NCBI RefSeq assembly: GCF_013402875.1
Contig: NZ_CP058579.1
Span: 1,550,001 to 1,614,000 of the forward strand
Direction: 5' to 3'
Source: Halorarum salinum
GTDB taxonomy: Archaea; Halobacteriota; Halobacteria; Halobacteriales; Haloferacaceae
DNA length: 64,000 nt
Under the pieces are notes generated by a model, which was not told the origin of the DNA, did no database searches, and was given only the letters and a program-made list of their open reading frames with translations. The position numbers were made by a program, and so were the translations under genes. The first letter of the stretch is position 1, and the number at the start of each line of letters is the position of its first letter. Positions 43,248 through 51,149 of the stretch are shown here, piece after piece.

Positions 43248-45209
43248 TCACGGCGCCTCCGTCGAGTCCGGCTGGAGGCTCGCCCGCGTCGACTCAAGCG
43301 CCGGGAGATCGATCCCGAGGACGGCCGCGACGGCCCCCGCGGCGCCGAGCAGCCACTCCGTCCGCTCGACCCGCGACTCGAGGTCGCCGGGTCCGATCCG
43401 GTAGTCCGCGACGAGCTCCTCGGGGGGAACGCCCTCGACCAGTTCCGCGAGGACGCGGGCGGTCTTCAGCGACTCCAGCCACCCCTCGAAGTCGTCCGTC
43501 TCACCCATCCCCGTCGTCAGTTCGCTCCCGTGTTCGCGGGCGTACTGGTACATCGCGGCCCGTTCGCGCTCGCCGAGGTAGGTGTCGTGCATGTCCGGCG
43601 TCGCGCAGACGAGTTCGAGCGCGGTGAGCGGGGTCACGTCGGCCGGGTCCATCGCCGCCGCGGTCCGGAGGCCGGCGACCAGTCGCTCCCCGGTTCGAGG
43701 GGTCACGTACTGTCTCGACACCTGCTCGCCGAGCTCCGTCGCGGCGATGCCGCCGTCGTCGGGCGCGAGCATGTCCATCTCGATGAGCTCCCCGATCACG
43801 TCGCCGACGATTCCCCCGAGGTCGGGGTTCGGCGTCCGGGATGCGTAGAACGTCCCGCCGAGCGCCTCGAGGACGCCCGCCTGCGAGTTCGCGATGCCGG
43901 TGGCGACGAGCGCGAGCGTGTGGGTGCGGAGCGCGTCGCGGTCCCGGAGCTGTGACTCGACGGCCTCGGGTTCGCCCTCGACGTAGCGCTCCCACAGCTC
44001 GTCGCGGTCGTCCGCGTCGCCGACGAGCACGGCCTCGCCGTAGGGGTCGAGGTGCGGGCGCCCGGCCCGCCCGCACATCTGGTGGACCTCCAGGGCGGGG
44101 AGCCACTCGGTCCCCGTGCCGGTGTAGCGCTGCTGGTCCCGGACGACGACCCGGCGGGCGGGGACGTTGACGCCCGCCGCGAGCGTCGGCGTCGCGCAGA
44201 TGACCGCCAGCCTGCGGTCGCGGAAGGCGTTCTCGACGACCGAGCGGTGTTGCGAGCGGAGCCCGGCGTGGTGGAACGCGACGCCCCAGGCCGCGCTCTC
44301 GGCGAGTCGCTCGCCGAGTTCGGTGCCGCCGGCGTCCCGGACCTCCTCGGCGACCGCCGCGGCGTCCGGCCCGATCTCCGCCGCGTCCGCGAGCCCCTCC
44401 TCGCGCAGGCGGTCGGCCAGCCGTTCGGCCTCTCTGCGCGAGCGCACGAACGCGAGCGCCTGGCCCCCGCTCGAGACGGCCTCGCGGACGAGCGCGGCGG
44501 TCGCCTCGGTGTCGCCCCCGTCCGCGGGGTCGTCAGGGTCGAACCCGTCGACGTCGGCGGTCGTCCCGTCGTCGAACCGGACGGCCGCGTCGGCGTACAC
44601 CCCCGTCCGGAGGTCGACGGGCCGCCAGTCGGACTCGACGAGTTCGGCGTCGAGCCACGCGGCGACGTGCTCGGGGTTGTCGACGGTCGCGGAGAGCGCG
44701 ACGACCTGGACGTCCGGCGCCCTGCGGCGGAGCGTCGCGAGCGTCACCTCCAGGGTCGGACCGCGGCCCGGCGCGCCGAGCAGGTGGACCTCGTCGACGA
44801 CGACGCAGGCGAGGTCCGCCACCCACGCGGCGCCGTTGCGGACGGCCGAGTCGACCTTCTCGGACGTGGCGACGACGACGTCGTGGTCGGCCAGTTCCGC
44901 CGCCGGCGAGTCGAAGTCGCCCGTCGAGATGCCGACGCTCACGCCCGGGAGAGCGTCGAACTCCTCGTACTTCTCGCGGGCGAGCGCACGGAGGGGACAG
45001 ACGTAGAGCCCCGGGCCGTCGGCCGTGAGCAGGCCGAGCTGGGCGAGGAGCGTCTTGCCCGAGGCGGTGGGAACGGCCGCGACGACGTCCCGGCCCTCGC
45101 AGACGCCGGCCTCGACGGCGGCCGCCTGCGGCGGGTAGAGTTCCTCGATGCCCTCCGCCCGGAAGTGCTCCACGTACTCGGGGGACAGCGGGAGGTCGTC
45201 GACGCGCAC
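43248..45209 (-). CDS. Hel308-type DNA helicase lacking domain V
   Basis: This 653-residue superfamily 2 helicase starts at GTG. Motifs are Walker A VPTASGKTLLAQLG (about 45), DEVH box CVVVDEVHLLGAPGRG, motif III VVALSATVDNPEHV and motif VI EVHQMCGRAGRPHLDPYGEA. The ratchet domain is present (LTALELVCATPDMHDTYLGE; ESRVERTEWLLGAAGAVAA). Hel308 unwinds lagging strands at stalled forks. The protein stops just after the ratchet, with no C-terminal helix-hairpin-helix domain V, and no remnant is seen in the 55 nt before the next gene. The brake on the helicase would be missing. It is probably a second Hel308 paralog. Confidence 0.82.
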   Translation of the reverse strand: MRVDDLPLSPEYVEHFRAEGIEELYPPQAAAVEAGVCEGRDVVAAVPTASGKTLLAQLGLLTADGPGLYVCPLRALAREKYEEFDALPGVSVGISTGDFDSPAAELADHDVVVATSEKVDSAVRNGAAWVADLACVVVDEVHLLGAPGRGPTLEVTLATLRRRAPDVQVVALSATVDNPEHVAAWLDAELVESDWRPVDLRTGVYADAAVRFDDGTTADVDGFDPDDPADGGDTEATAALVREAVSSGGQALAFVRSRREAERLADRLREEGLADAAEIGPDAAAVAEEVRDAGGTELGERLAESAAWGVAFHHAGLRSQHRSVVENAFRDRRLAVICATPTLAAGVNVPARRVVVRDQQRYTGTGTEWLPALEVHQMCGRAGRPHLDPYGEAVLVGDADDRDELWERYVEGEPEAVESQLRDRDALRTHTLALVATGIANSQAGVLEALGGTFYASRTPNPDLGGIVGDVIGELIEMDMLAPDDGGIAATELGEQVSRQYVTPRTGERLVAGLRTAAAMDPADVTPLTALELVCATPDMHDTYLGERERAAMYQYAREHGSELTTGMGETDDFEGWLESLKTARVLAELVEGVPPEELVADYRIGPGDLESRVERTEWLLGAAGAVAAVLGIDLPALESTRASLQPDSTEAP

Positions 45210-45280
45210 GGATGGTGGGTACTCCGTCGCTATGTGGTAAAAGGGTTCGCCGACCGCGGGGCGTCAGTGGTCGCCGTCGG

Positions 45281-46513
45281 TCACCTCCCCTCGGGGACGC
45301 GGCCGACGTGGAGGCGGTACGCGCCGCGGGTGACGGCCTCGTCGTGGTAGCGGATCGGCTCCTCCACGGCCGCGAACCGGCCGTCGGAGAGCGAGGCGGC
45401 CGTCACGATTCCCTCCGTGGACGGCGCGGCCACCTCGCCGTCGACCAGGTCGAACAGCTGGAAGCCGTGGGTGCGCGGGTCGCGCGTCCACATGTTCTGG
45501 GCCGAGGGAACGAGGACCAGGCCGCCGTCGACGCCGAGTTCGCGCGTCAGTCCCCGCACGTCCGCGCCCCGGCGGTGCTCGCCGGCGGGGGAGAAACAGC
45601 GGATCCGATGCTCGTGGGGGTGGAGCGACTCCGCGGCGCGCGGGTACGTGCTCCCCGTGACGAACGCCACGCCTGCTTCGGCTCCGTGGACCGCAGTGGG
45701 GTGAGCGTACACCGTCTCACCGTCGACCTCGCGCGGCGTCGCGAGATCGGCGCGCCAGCGCGTGGTGCCGTCCCCGTCGAGCACGTACCCCCGGTGATCC
45801 CCGTAGTCGATCGCCACGACCCCCTCCGGGAGGAGCGCCACGTCGCCGACGCGACGCTCGTCCGGGGAAGTCCCGACCCCCCAGCGCATCAGTTCGGTCC
45901 CCCGTACGGGGTCGAGCACGACGGCCGGGGCGTCGTGGTCGCCGGGACAGCGGTTGTACGCGACCGCGAGGCGTCCGTCTCGGACCGAGAGTGCGCTGAC
46001 GCAGGCGTCGGAGCCGTACCGCCACCGGACCTCGCCGGCCGGGTCGAACGCCAGGACGACGCTGGAGTACGCTCTCGAGTCGCCCTCGCGGCTTGCACGT
46101 CGGACGGCGACGAACAGCCGATCCCCCTCGGCGACCGCGTCGACGACGAACGGGTGGTCGCCGTCGGCGTCGACCCGCGGCCCGCCGACGTCGTCGCTCG
46201 CGGCGTACGTCCACCTGACCGTCCCCCCGTCGATCACCCGCACGGTCCCGTCCGGGTCACGGCCGCCGGCGGCGACGCCCCCGTCGAACGGGGCGAGAGA
46301 GACGGCACCCCCGTCGGCGTCGGCGGTCCACCGCGTCGCGAGCGTTCCGGGATCGACCGCGAGGACTCGACCGTCGGCAAGCCCCGTGACGACCGCGTCG
46401 TCGACGACGAGGACGCCCGAGCGCCGGGACAGCGACCGGGTGCGTGCGGGCTCGAGTTCGCCCAGCGGGACCGAGTTCGTTCGATCGGGCCGACGTGACC
46501 CCGACGGCCCCAT
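45281..46513 (-). CDS. PQQ-like beta-propeller protein coupled to nitrile hydratase genes
   Basis: This 410-residue protein has repeated propeller strands (GVLVVDDAVVTGLADGRVLA; GVAAGGRDPDGTVRVIDGGT; VVLAFDPAGEVRWRYGSDAC; VVAIDYGDHRGYVLDGDGTT), the PQQ/WD40-like pattern of BamB-type scaffolds. It lacks a signal peptide, so it is probably cytoplasmic. Its ATG overlaps the stop of the nitrile hydratase accessory gene (TGATG), which predicts coupled translation. A role as scaffold or maturation factor for nitrile hydratase is inferred from position only; I know of no described propeller subunit of this enzyme. Confidence 0.75.
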   Translation of the reverse strand: MGPSGSRRPDRTNSVPLGELEPARTRSLSRRSGVLVVDDAVVTGLADGRVLAVDPGTLATRWTADADGGAVSLAPFDGGVAAGGRDPDGTVRVIDGGTVRWTYAASDDVGGPRVDADGDHPFVVDAVAEGDRLFVAVRRASREGDSRAYSSVVLAFDPAGEVRWRYGSDACVSALSVRDGRLAVAYNRCPGDHDAPAVVLDPVRGTELMRWGVGTSPDERRVGDVALLPEGVVAIDYGDHRGYVLDGDGTTRWRADLATPREVDGETVYAHPTAVHGAEAGVAFVTGSTYPRAAESLHPHEHRIRCFSPAGEHRRGADVRGLTRELGVDGGLVLVPSAQNMWTRDPRTHGFQLFDLVDGEVAAPSTEGIVTAASLSDGRFAAVEEPIRYHDEAVTRGAYRLHVGRVPEGR

Positions 46514-46986
46514 CAGTGCGAGTGGTCGTGGCCGCGGTGGTCAGAGCCGTCCGCGTGTCCCTCCGGAAGGCGGTCGGCGTGCGCGCGCGGGTCGCCCTCG
46601 ACGAACTCGTGGGCGTCGCGGTCGCCGTCGGCGAACTCGGCGGCGCGCTCGGCGAACGCTTCGGCGTCGATCACTCCCCGCTCCGTGAGGAACCGCTCGA
46701 GCGCGGCGAGCCACGCGCCGTAGTAGTCGCCCTCGTCGCCGTCGACCTCGTCTCCGGCCTCGGTCCCGCCCCCGGCTCCGGCCGATCGGTCGAGTTCCGC
46801 GACGAGCTCGCGCCGGAAGCCGTCCCAGTTCCGGTCGCGCTCGCCCTCGTCGGTGAGCGCCACCGCGAGCGCGAACGCGCGGGCCTGCCAGGGCTCCGCG
46901 AACGTCGGCCCCTCGCGTTCGCCGCCCGGGGGACGACGGTGATCGCGTGCTCCGCGCGTCCCTCGCGGGCCGTCCCCGGTGCTCAC
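46513..46986 (-). CDS. Nitrile hydratase accessory protein with His-rich tail
   Basis: From GTG at 46986, 157 residues. The core FAEPWQARAFALAVALTDEG and NWDGFRRELVAELDR, then YYGAWLAALERFLTERGVID, matches nitrile hydratase activator/beta-subunit N-terminal proteins (P14K/NhlE type). Those deliver cobalt and exchange with the alpha subunit. The C-terminus ends HADRLPEGHADGSDHRGHDH, then SH, with six His in 20 residues, suggesting metal binding. Its start overlaps the alpha-subunit stop (GTGA). It sits between the alpha gene and the propeller gene. Confidence 0.82.
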   Translation of the reverse strand: MSTGDGPRGTRGARDHRRPPGGEREGPTFAEPWQARAFALAVALTDEGERDRNWDGFRRELVAELDRSAGAGGGTEAGDEVDGDEGDYYGAWLAALERFLTERGVIDAEAFAERAAEFADGDRDAHEFVEGDPRAHADRLPEGHADGSDHRGHDHSH

Positions 46987-47618
46987 GCCTCGACACCCCC
47001 GAGTCGTTCGACGCCGATCATGGAGTTGCGGGTGACGAGTTCTGCCAGTTCGTCCTCGCTCAGGCCGTCGGTCCCCTCGGGCCGCTGCGGGAGCACCATG
47101 TACCGGATCTCCGAGTTGGAGTCCCACACCTCCACGTCGACCGAGTCGGGGAGGTCGGTGTCGAACTCCTCGCGCAGCAGCGCGCGGGGCTCGTCGACGA
47201 CGCGGGAGCGGTAGGCGGGCGACTTGTACCACGTCGGCGGGAGGCCGAGCACCGCCCAGGGGTAACACGAGCAGAGCGTGCAGACGACGACGTTGTGGAC
47301 GTCGGGCGCGTTCTCGACCACCCGCAGCTCCATCACCTCGTCGTTCACCTCGACGTCGAGTTCGGCCACCGCCGAGATGCCCTCCTCGAGCAGGCGCTCG
47401 CGGTAGTCGGGGTCGGTCCAGGCCCGCGCGACGACCCGGGCGCCGTTCATCGGCCCGACGTCGCTCTCGTAGGTCGATATCACCTCGTCCACCGCGTCGG
47501 TGCTCAGGATCCCCTCCTCCACGAGGACGGACTGGAGGGCGCGCGCCCTCGCCTCCGGGTCGACGTCGCGGAGGTCCGGGTTCGGTGTCTCCGGCGGTTC
47601 CGGCGTCTCCTCTGCCAT
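46983..47618 (-). CDS. nthA: Nitrile hydratase subunit alpha, cobalt type
   Basis: This 211-residue protein hydrates nitriles to amides. The metal-binding claw is VVCTLCSCYPWAVLGLPPTW near residue 112. The Thr in C-T-L-C-S-C is the mark of the cobalt-dependent type (iron enzymes have Ser). The two inner cysteines are expected to be oxidised to sulfinate and sulfenate. YKSPAYRSRVVDEPRALLRE follows and is typical of the alpha fold. Thiocyanate hydrolase gamma subunits share the motif, but the adjacent beta gene supports nitrile hydratase. The gene is split from beta by a repeat element. Confidence 0.92.
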   Translation of the reverse strand: MAEETPEPPETPNPDLRDVDPEARARALQSVLVEEGILSTDAVDEVISTYESDVGPMNGARVVARAWTDPDYRERLLEEGISAVAELDVEVNDEVMELRVVENAPDVHNVVVCTLCSCYPWAVLGLPPTWYKSPAYRSRVVDEPRALLREEFDTDLPDSVDVEVWDSNSEIRYMVLPQRPEGTDGLSEDELAELVTRNSMIGVERLGGVEA

Positions 47619-47639
47619 GGGAAGTGGTGGCGTTCACGC

Positions 47640-47960
47640 GGACTTAGCCGTTGGCCCCGAGGCGGTGTTCGGTCAACCGTCCGGCGCGTGCCGGCGCGGA
47701 CGGAGCCGCGCCGGATGCGCACGAGGGACGAGCGAACGCGGTGAGCGAGGCGGCTGGGGAGGTCACGCGAGTGAACGAAGTGAACGAGCGTGAGTGGCTG
47801 CGGTCGGGTGAGACCGAAAGCCCCCGTGCGCTCGGCTCCCGGGCCTCGTTGCGCGCGCTCGGTCGGTCGCTGTCGCTCCCTCCCTCACGTGCTTACGCCG
47901 TCCGGGTTCGCCGAGCGCACGGGGGCTTTCGAGGTGTCGTCAGCTGTTGCTAAAATCGAA
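47640..47960. repeat. Palindromic repeat element between nthB and nthA
   Basis: The 385-nt gap between the two subunit genes holds G+C-rich repeated motifs (CGGCTGGGGAGGTCACGCGAG, related to family C). It also holds a perfect 21-bp inverted repeat, CGAAAGCCCCCGTGCGCTCGG and its complement, at 47815-47835 and 47911-47931. The subunits of nitrile hydratase are normally encoded with little spacing, so the element looks like an insertion. Confidence 0.75.
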
Positions 47961-48003
47961 GCCACTGCGTCACGAGGGACGAATCCCATACTGTACGGAC
48001 GAT

Positions 48004-48684
48004 TCAGACCGAGTCCAGGTACGGTTCCCAGAGTTCGATGTGGAGCCCGTCCCCGTCGGTGTTCGCTTCCCCCCACAGTTCCCCCGAGTCGAACCGGACG
48101 TTGTACAGCGGCTCCGCGCGCTCCTCGCCGTGGGCGTTCGCGTCGGGGAAGACGTGCACGCCCCGGTACGACGCCACCTCACCCACGCAGCCTCGGACGT
48201 ACCGCGGACAGCGGGTGTGCGAGGACGGATGCTCCTTGCGCACGCGGACCCGGTCGCCCTCCGAGAACGCCGGCTTTCCGACCTCCCCCTCGCGCTCGCT
48301 CATGTACACCTCGCGGACTCCCTCGAGGAGCTCGGGGAGGCGCTCCGGATCCGTCTCTTCGGTCACCTCGCGCTCGCCGGCTTCGATGGCCCGGGCGCGT
48401 TCGAGCAGTTCCTCGCGGTCGACCACGCCGGCCTCGTCGAACAGCGACTCGACGGCCGTGAGCCATCGCTCGTAGTAGGGGGTCTCGAGGTGGTACTCCG
48501 GTTCGTGGGTCTCGAGTTCGTAGCGGAAGCGGTCCAGGTGGAACGCCCCGGAGCCGAGCCCTGCGAGGTAGAGCGCCTGCACGACGCCCTCCCACTCGTG
48601 GTGGAACGGGCTGGCGTCGTCGGGCTGGTCCGGGGGGAGGCGCCGGAAGGAGTCCATGCCGCCGACGTCGTGAATGCCGTCCAT
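48004..48684 (-). CDS. nthB: Nitrile hydratase subunit beta
   Basis: This 226-residue protein opens with the family start MDGIHDVGGMDSF and contains FHHEWEGVVQALYLAGLGSG, YHLETPYYERWLTAVESLFD and the C-terminal SH3-like barrel (FSEGDRVRVRKEHPSSHTRC; LYNVRFDSGELWGE). It forms the heterodimer with NthA. ATG at 48684 matches the family; an upstream GTG adds one residue. A TATA-like box (48708-48717) marks it as the first gene of the operon. The order beta, alpha, accessory is common in cobalt-type operons. Confidence 0.92.
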   Translation of the reverse strand: MDGIHDVGGMDSFRRLPPDQPDDASPFHHEWEGVVQALYLAGLGSGAFHLDRFRYELETHEPEYHLETPYYERWLTAVESLFDEAGVVDREELLERARAIEAGEREVTEETDPERLPELLEGVREVYMSEREGEVGKPAFSEGDRVRVRKEHPSSHTRCPRYVRGCVGEVASYRGVHVFPDANAHGEERAEPLYNVRFDSGELWGEANTDGDGLHIELWEPYLDSV

Positions 48685-48707
48685 CACCGGGGTGTCGGGG
48701 CGTCGGG

Positions 48708-48717
48708 TCTAAAAAGT
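48708..48717 (-). promoter_or_regulatory. TATA-like box of the nitrile hydratase operon
   Basis: On the minus strand ACTTTTTAGA is centred 28 nt before ATG 48684 and would give a leaderless transcript. Confidence 0.55.
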
Positions 48718-49027
48718 TGGTAGCGATCGACACGGCCGAATTCCTCGTCGAACGTCGATTTCGGACTTCGTTGGTCGATACGGGGACGCCATCGATCGCT
48801 CGGTAGCGGCGACGTGTGCATCGTCCGGTACGGATGAGCCAGTCGCCGACCACGAAACCCGTCCCGTCACCGTTCGGCTACCCTCCCGACCCACAGGTTC
48901 CTACGAGGACGCCCGAGTTAGAGTCCGTCGAGGTTGACAGGTCCAGTACCCACAGGGAACCGCCAAAGCGGAGGCCGTAGCGCCCGTCAGTTCGACGAAA
49001 AATGTGCCGGATAGTCGGGGAGTGGAA
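48718..49027. other. Intergenic gap, nothing recognised
   Basis: About 310 nt between the nitrile hydratase promoter and the 3' end of the glutamine-rich gene. Composition is less G+C-rich than in the genes. I find no RNA gene, repeat or ORF with start signals. Confidence 0.4.
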
Positions 49028-49579
49028 CTATTGGATCGGCTGCTGCCCGCCCATCTGGGACTGTCCACCCATCTGGGACTGCCCGCCCATCTGTTGCTGG
49101 GGCCCTGACTGCATGACTTGCTGGCTCGCCTGTGAAACGGTCTGAGCGAGCTGCTCCGCCTGCTGGACGACCTGTTGGACGCCCGGCACCTGCGACTGCT
49201 GGAGCTGCTGGGAGGCTTGCTGGAACGCTTGTTGGGTGCACTGGCTGATCGTTTGCGCGTGCGGGGACTGTCGGAGGAGCAGCTTCTTCTGGACGTGTGC
49301 GATGTCGCTGAGGTCCTCCAACTGTATCGCAGTGAAGCGATCTCCCTGGTGGATCGCCTGGGCTTGCGCCCACTCCGCGTCCGTTTCGATCTGTTCGAGC
49401 GAGTAGATGGCCTGTGAAACCTGCTGCGGGAGGGACTGCTCGAAGCCCTGCTGTTGCTGTGGCTGCTGTTGCTGTTGCTGTGGCTGCTGTTGCTGTGGCT
49501 GCTGTTGCTGTTGCTGTGGCTGCTGTTGTTGTTGTGGCTGCTGTCGCTGCTGTTGCTGTGGCTGCTGCAGTTGTGACAT
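49028..49579 (-). CDS. Glutamine-rich low-complexity protein
   Basis: This 183-residue protein has an extreme composition. Residues 1-45 are almost only Gln and Pro in QQQQP units. A helical middle (QQVSQAIYSLEQIETDAEWA; QLEDLSDIAHVQKKLLLRQS) is followed by a second Gln-rich helix and three QMGGQS-like repeats at the C-terminus. Acidic residues are rare outside the middle, unlike other proteins here. Expression signals are strong: the TATA-like TGTATAACGT (49634-49643) and the ribosome-binding site GGAGGAGAGGTG just before ATG 49579. No family recognised. The sequence resembles prion-like or condensate-forming proteins in composition only. Confidence 0.78.
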   Translation of the reverse strand: MSQLQQPQQQQRQQPQQQQQPQQQQQQPQQQQPQQQQQQPQQQQGFEQSLPQQVSQAIYSLEQIETDAEWAQAQAIHQGDRFTAIQLEDLSDIAHVQKKLLLRQSPHAQTISQCTQQAFQQASQQLQQSQVPGVQQVVQQAEQLAQTVSQASQQVMQSGPQQQMGGQSQMGGQSQMGGQQPIQ

Positions 49580-49604
49580 GGTTCACCTCTCCTCCACGAT
49601 GACG

Positions 49605-49630
49605 CACTCCGGAGCACGCCCCGCGGAGTG
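49605..49630. promoter_or_regulatory. Palindrome in the leader of the glutamine-rich gene
   Basis: CACTCCG (49605-49611) and CGGAGTG (49624-49630) are exact complements 12 nt apart. They lie between the TATA-like box and the ribosome-binding site, around the likely transcription start. An operator or a small 5'-UTR hairpin is possible. Confidence 0.45.
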
Positions 49631-49633
49631 CTA

Positions 49634-49643
49634 CGTTATACAA
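49634..49643 (-). promoter_or_regulatory. TATA-like box of the glutamine-rich protein gene
   Basis: TGTATAACGT on the minus strand predicts a start near 49612, giving a leader of about 33 nt with a ribosome-binding site. This differs from the leaderless pattern of most genes here. Confidence 0.6.
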
Positions 49644-49997
49644 TGCCACGGCTGAAAAACACCGATGACCGTTACTCTTCGCCAGCTAATACTACTCGCT
49701 GGTAACGCGACGATGGGCTCGGAAAGCGACGTGCAACGGTAGTAACTGACCCTTAAGAGACGCCTTGTCCTTCACACGACGCCAGTAGCTGTCGGTACTC
49801 CGACGGTCGATTCGCCCGGTTTCGCGGGCTCCGTCGAACGGCCGTTCCACGATGAATACCGGCCGGAAAAGGGAGCAAGCGAATCCTTCCCGACGATCAC
49901 GACGAACGTACCGACCGTGAAAGCCCCCGCCGCTCGGTCCCGCCACGATCGGTCGCACGCTCCTGGCCGGGCGAGTCGGTACCGTCGCCGCCGCGAC
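49644..49997. other. Intergenic gap, nothing recognised
   Basis: About 350 nt upstream of the glutamine-rich gene and downstream of the aminotransferase. I see no repeat or RNA structure and no ORF with convincing signals. Confidence 0.4.
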
Positions 49998-51149
49998 TCA
50001 GATCAGGCCGCCTTCGGCGAGGCGGTCGATGCCCTCGCGGAGGCGCTCCTCGCTGGCCGCGTAGGAGATGCGGGCGTAGCCCGGCGCGCCGAAGGCGGAA
50101 CCGGGGACGGTGGCGACGTGGGCGTCCTGGATCGCCGACTCGGCCCAGGCGGAGTCGTCCTCGTCCACGGGGAGCATCACGTAGAACGCGCCGTCGGGCT
50201 CCGGGGGTTCGACGCCGTACTCGGCGAGCAGGTCGAGCACGAGGTCCCGCCGCTCGCGGAACGCCTCGACCATCTGGTCGACTGCGGTCTCCGTGTTCGT
50301 CAGCGCCTCGACGCCCGCGTGCTGGACGAAGTTCGTCGCACAGGAGACGGAGTGGCTGTGGAGCTTTCCGGCCTGTGGGATCAGGTCGCCCTTCGCGTGG
50401 AAGTAGCCGAGGCGCCAGCCGGTCATCGAGTACGCCTTCGAGAAGCCGTTGACGGTGACGGTTCGGTCGGCCATCCCGTCGAGGGCGGCGAGGCTCGACG
50501 GCTCGACGCCGTAGGTGATCTCCTCGTAGATCTCGTCGGAGATGACGGCGAAGTCGTGCTCGACCGCGAGGTCGCGGACCCCCTCCAGGGCGGCGTCGGA
50601 GTACACCGCGCCCGTCGGGTTCGAGGGGGAGTTCACGACGAGCAGTTCGGTGTCGTCGCTCACGGCCGCCCCGAGCGCGTCGAGTCCCGGTTCGAGCTGG
50701 AAGTCGTGGGGCGCCAGGTCGACCCGCGTCAGGTCCCCGCCGGCGAGCTTCACCATCGCCTCGTAGGAGACCCACGCGGGGTCGAGCAGCGCCACCTCGT
50801 CGCCCTCGTCGATCAGGGTCTGGACGACCTCGTACAGCGACTGCTTCGCGCCGGGCGTGACGATGACCTCGTCCGCCGCGGCGTCGACGCCGTCGTCGCG
50901 AAGCTTCCCGGCGATGGCTTCCTTCAGCGTGGGAATCCCGTTCGAGGGCGTGTAGCCCGTGTTTCCGGCGTCCATCGCGTCCTTGCCGGCCCGCACGACG
51001 TTCTCGGGGGTCGGGAAGTCCGGCTCCCCCACGGAGAGGTCGACGACGTCCACCCCGTCGGCCTCCAGCGCCGACGCGGCGTTGCCGATGGCGAGCGTCG
51101 CGGACGGCTCCACGCGGCCGATCCGGTCGGAGAACTCGTACGCCGTCAT
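49998..51149 (-). CDS. Aspartate-type aminotransferase (class I/II)
   Basis: This 383-residue fold-type I PLP enzyme has DVVDLSVGEPDFPTPENV near residue 35, the PLP pocket LLVVNSPSNPTGAVYSDAAL near 170 and FAVISDEIYEEITYG near 195. The Schiff-base lysine lies in TVNGFSKAYSMTGWRLGYFH near 232, and the substrate Arg near the end in PGYARISYAAS. The pattern fits the aspartate or broad-specificity I-gamma subgroup. It is translationally coupled to ribH (ATGA overlap), an arrangement I regard as haloarchaeal; no shared pathway is obvious. Confidence 0.9.
   Translation of the reverse strand: MTAYEFSDRIGRVEPSATLAIGNAASALEADGVDVVDLSVGEPDFPTPENVVRAGKDAMDAGNTGYTPSNGIPTLKEAIAGKLRDDGVDAAADEVIVTPGAKQSLYEVVQTLIDEGDEVALLDPAWVSYEAMVKLAGGDLTRVDLAPHDFQLEPGLDALGAAVSDDTELLVVNSPSNPTGAVYSDAALEGVRDLAVEHDFAVISDEIYEEITYGVEPSSLAALDGMADRTVTVNGFSKAYSMTGWRLGYFHAKGDLIPQAGKLHSHSVSCATNFVQHAGVEALTNTETAVDQMVEAFRERRDLVLDLLAEYGVEPPEPDGAFYVMLPVDEDDSAWAESAIQDAHVATVPGSAFGAPGYARISYAASEERLREGIDRLAEGGLI

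Noticed and set aside
49440-49570. CRISPR-like or minisatellite array
   Set aside because: The repetition is a run of CAR/CCR codons in frame with a protein that has good initiation signals. There are no unique spacers.
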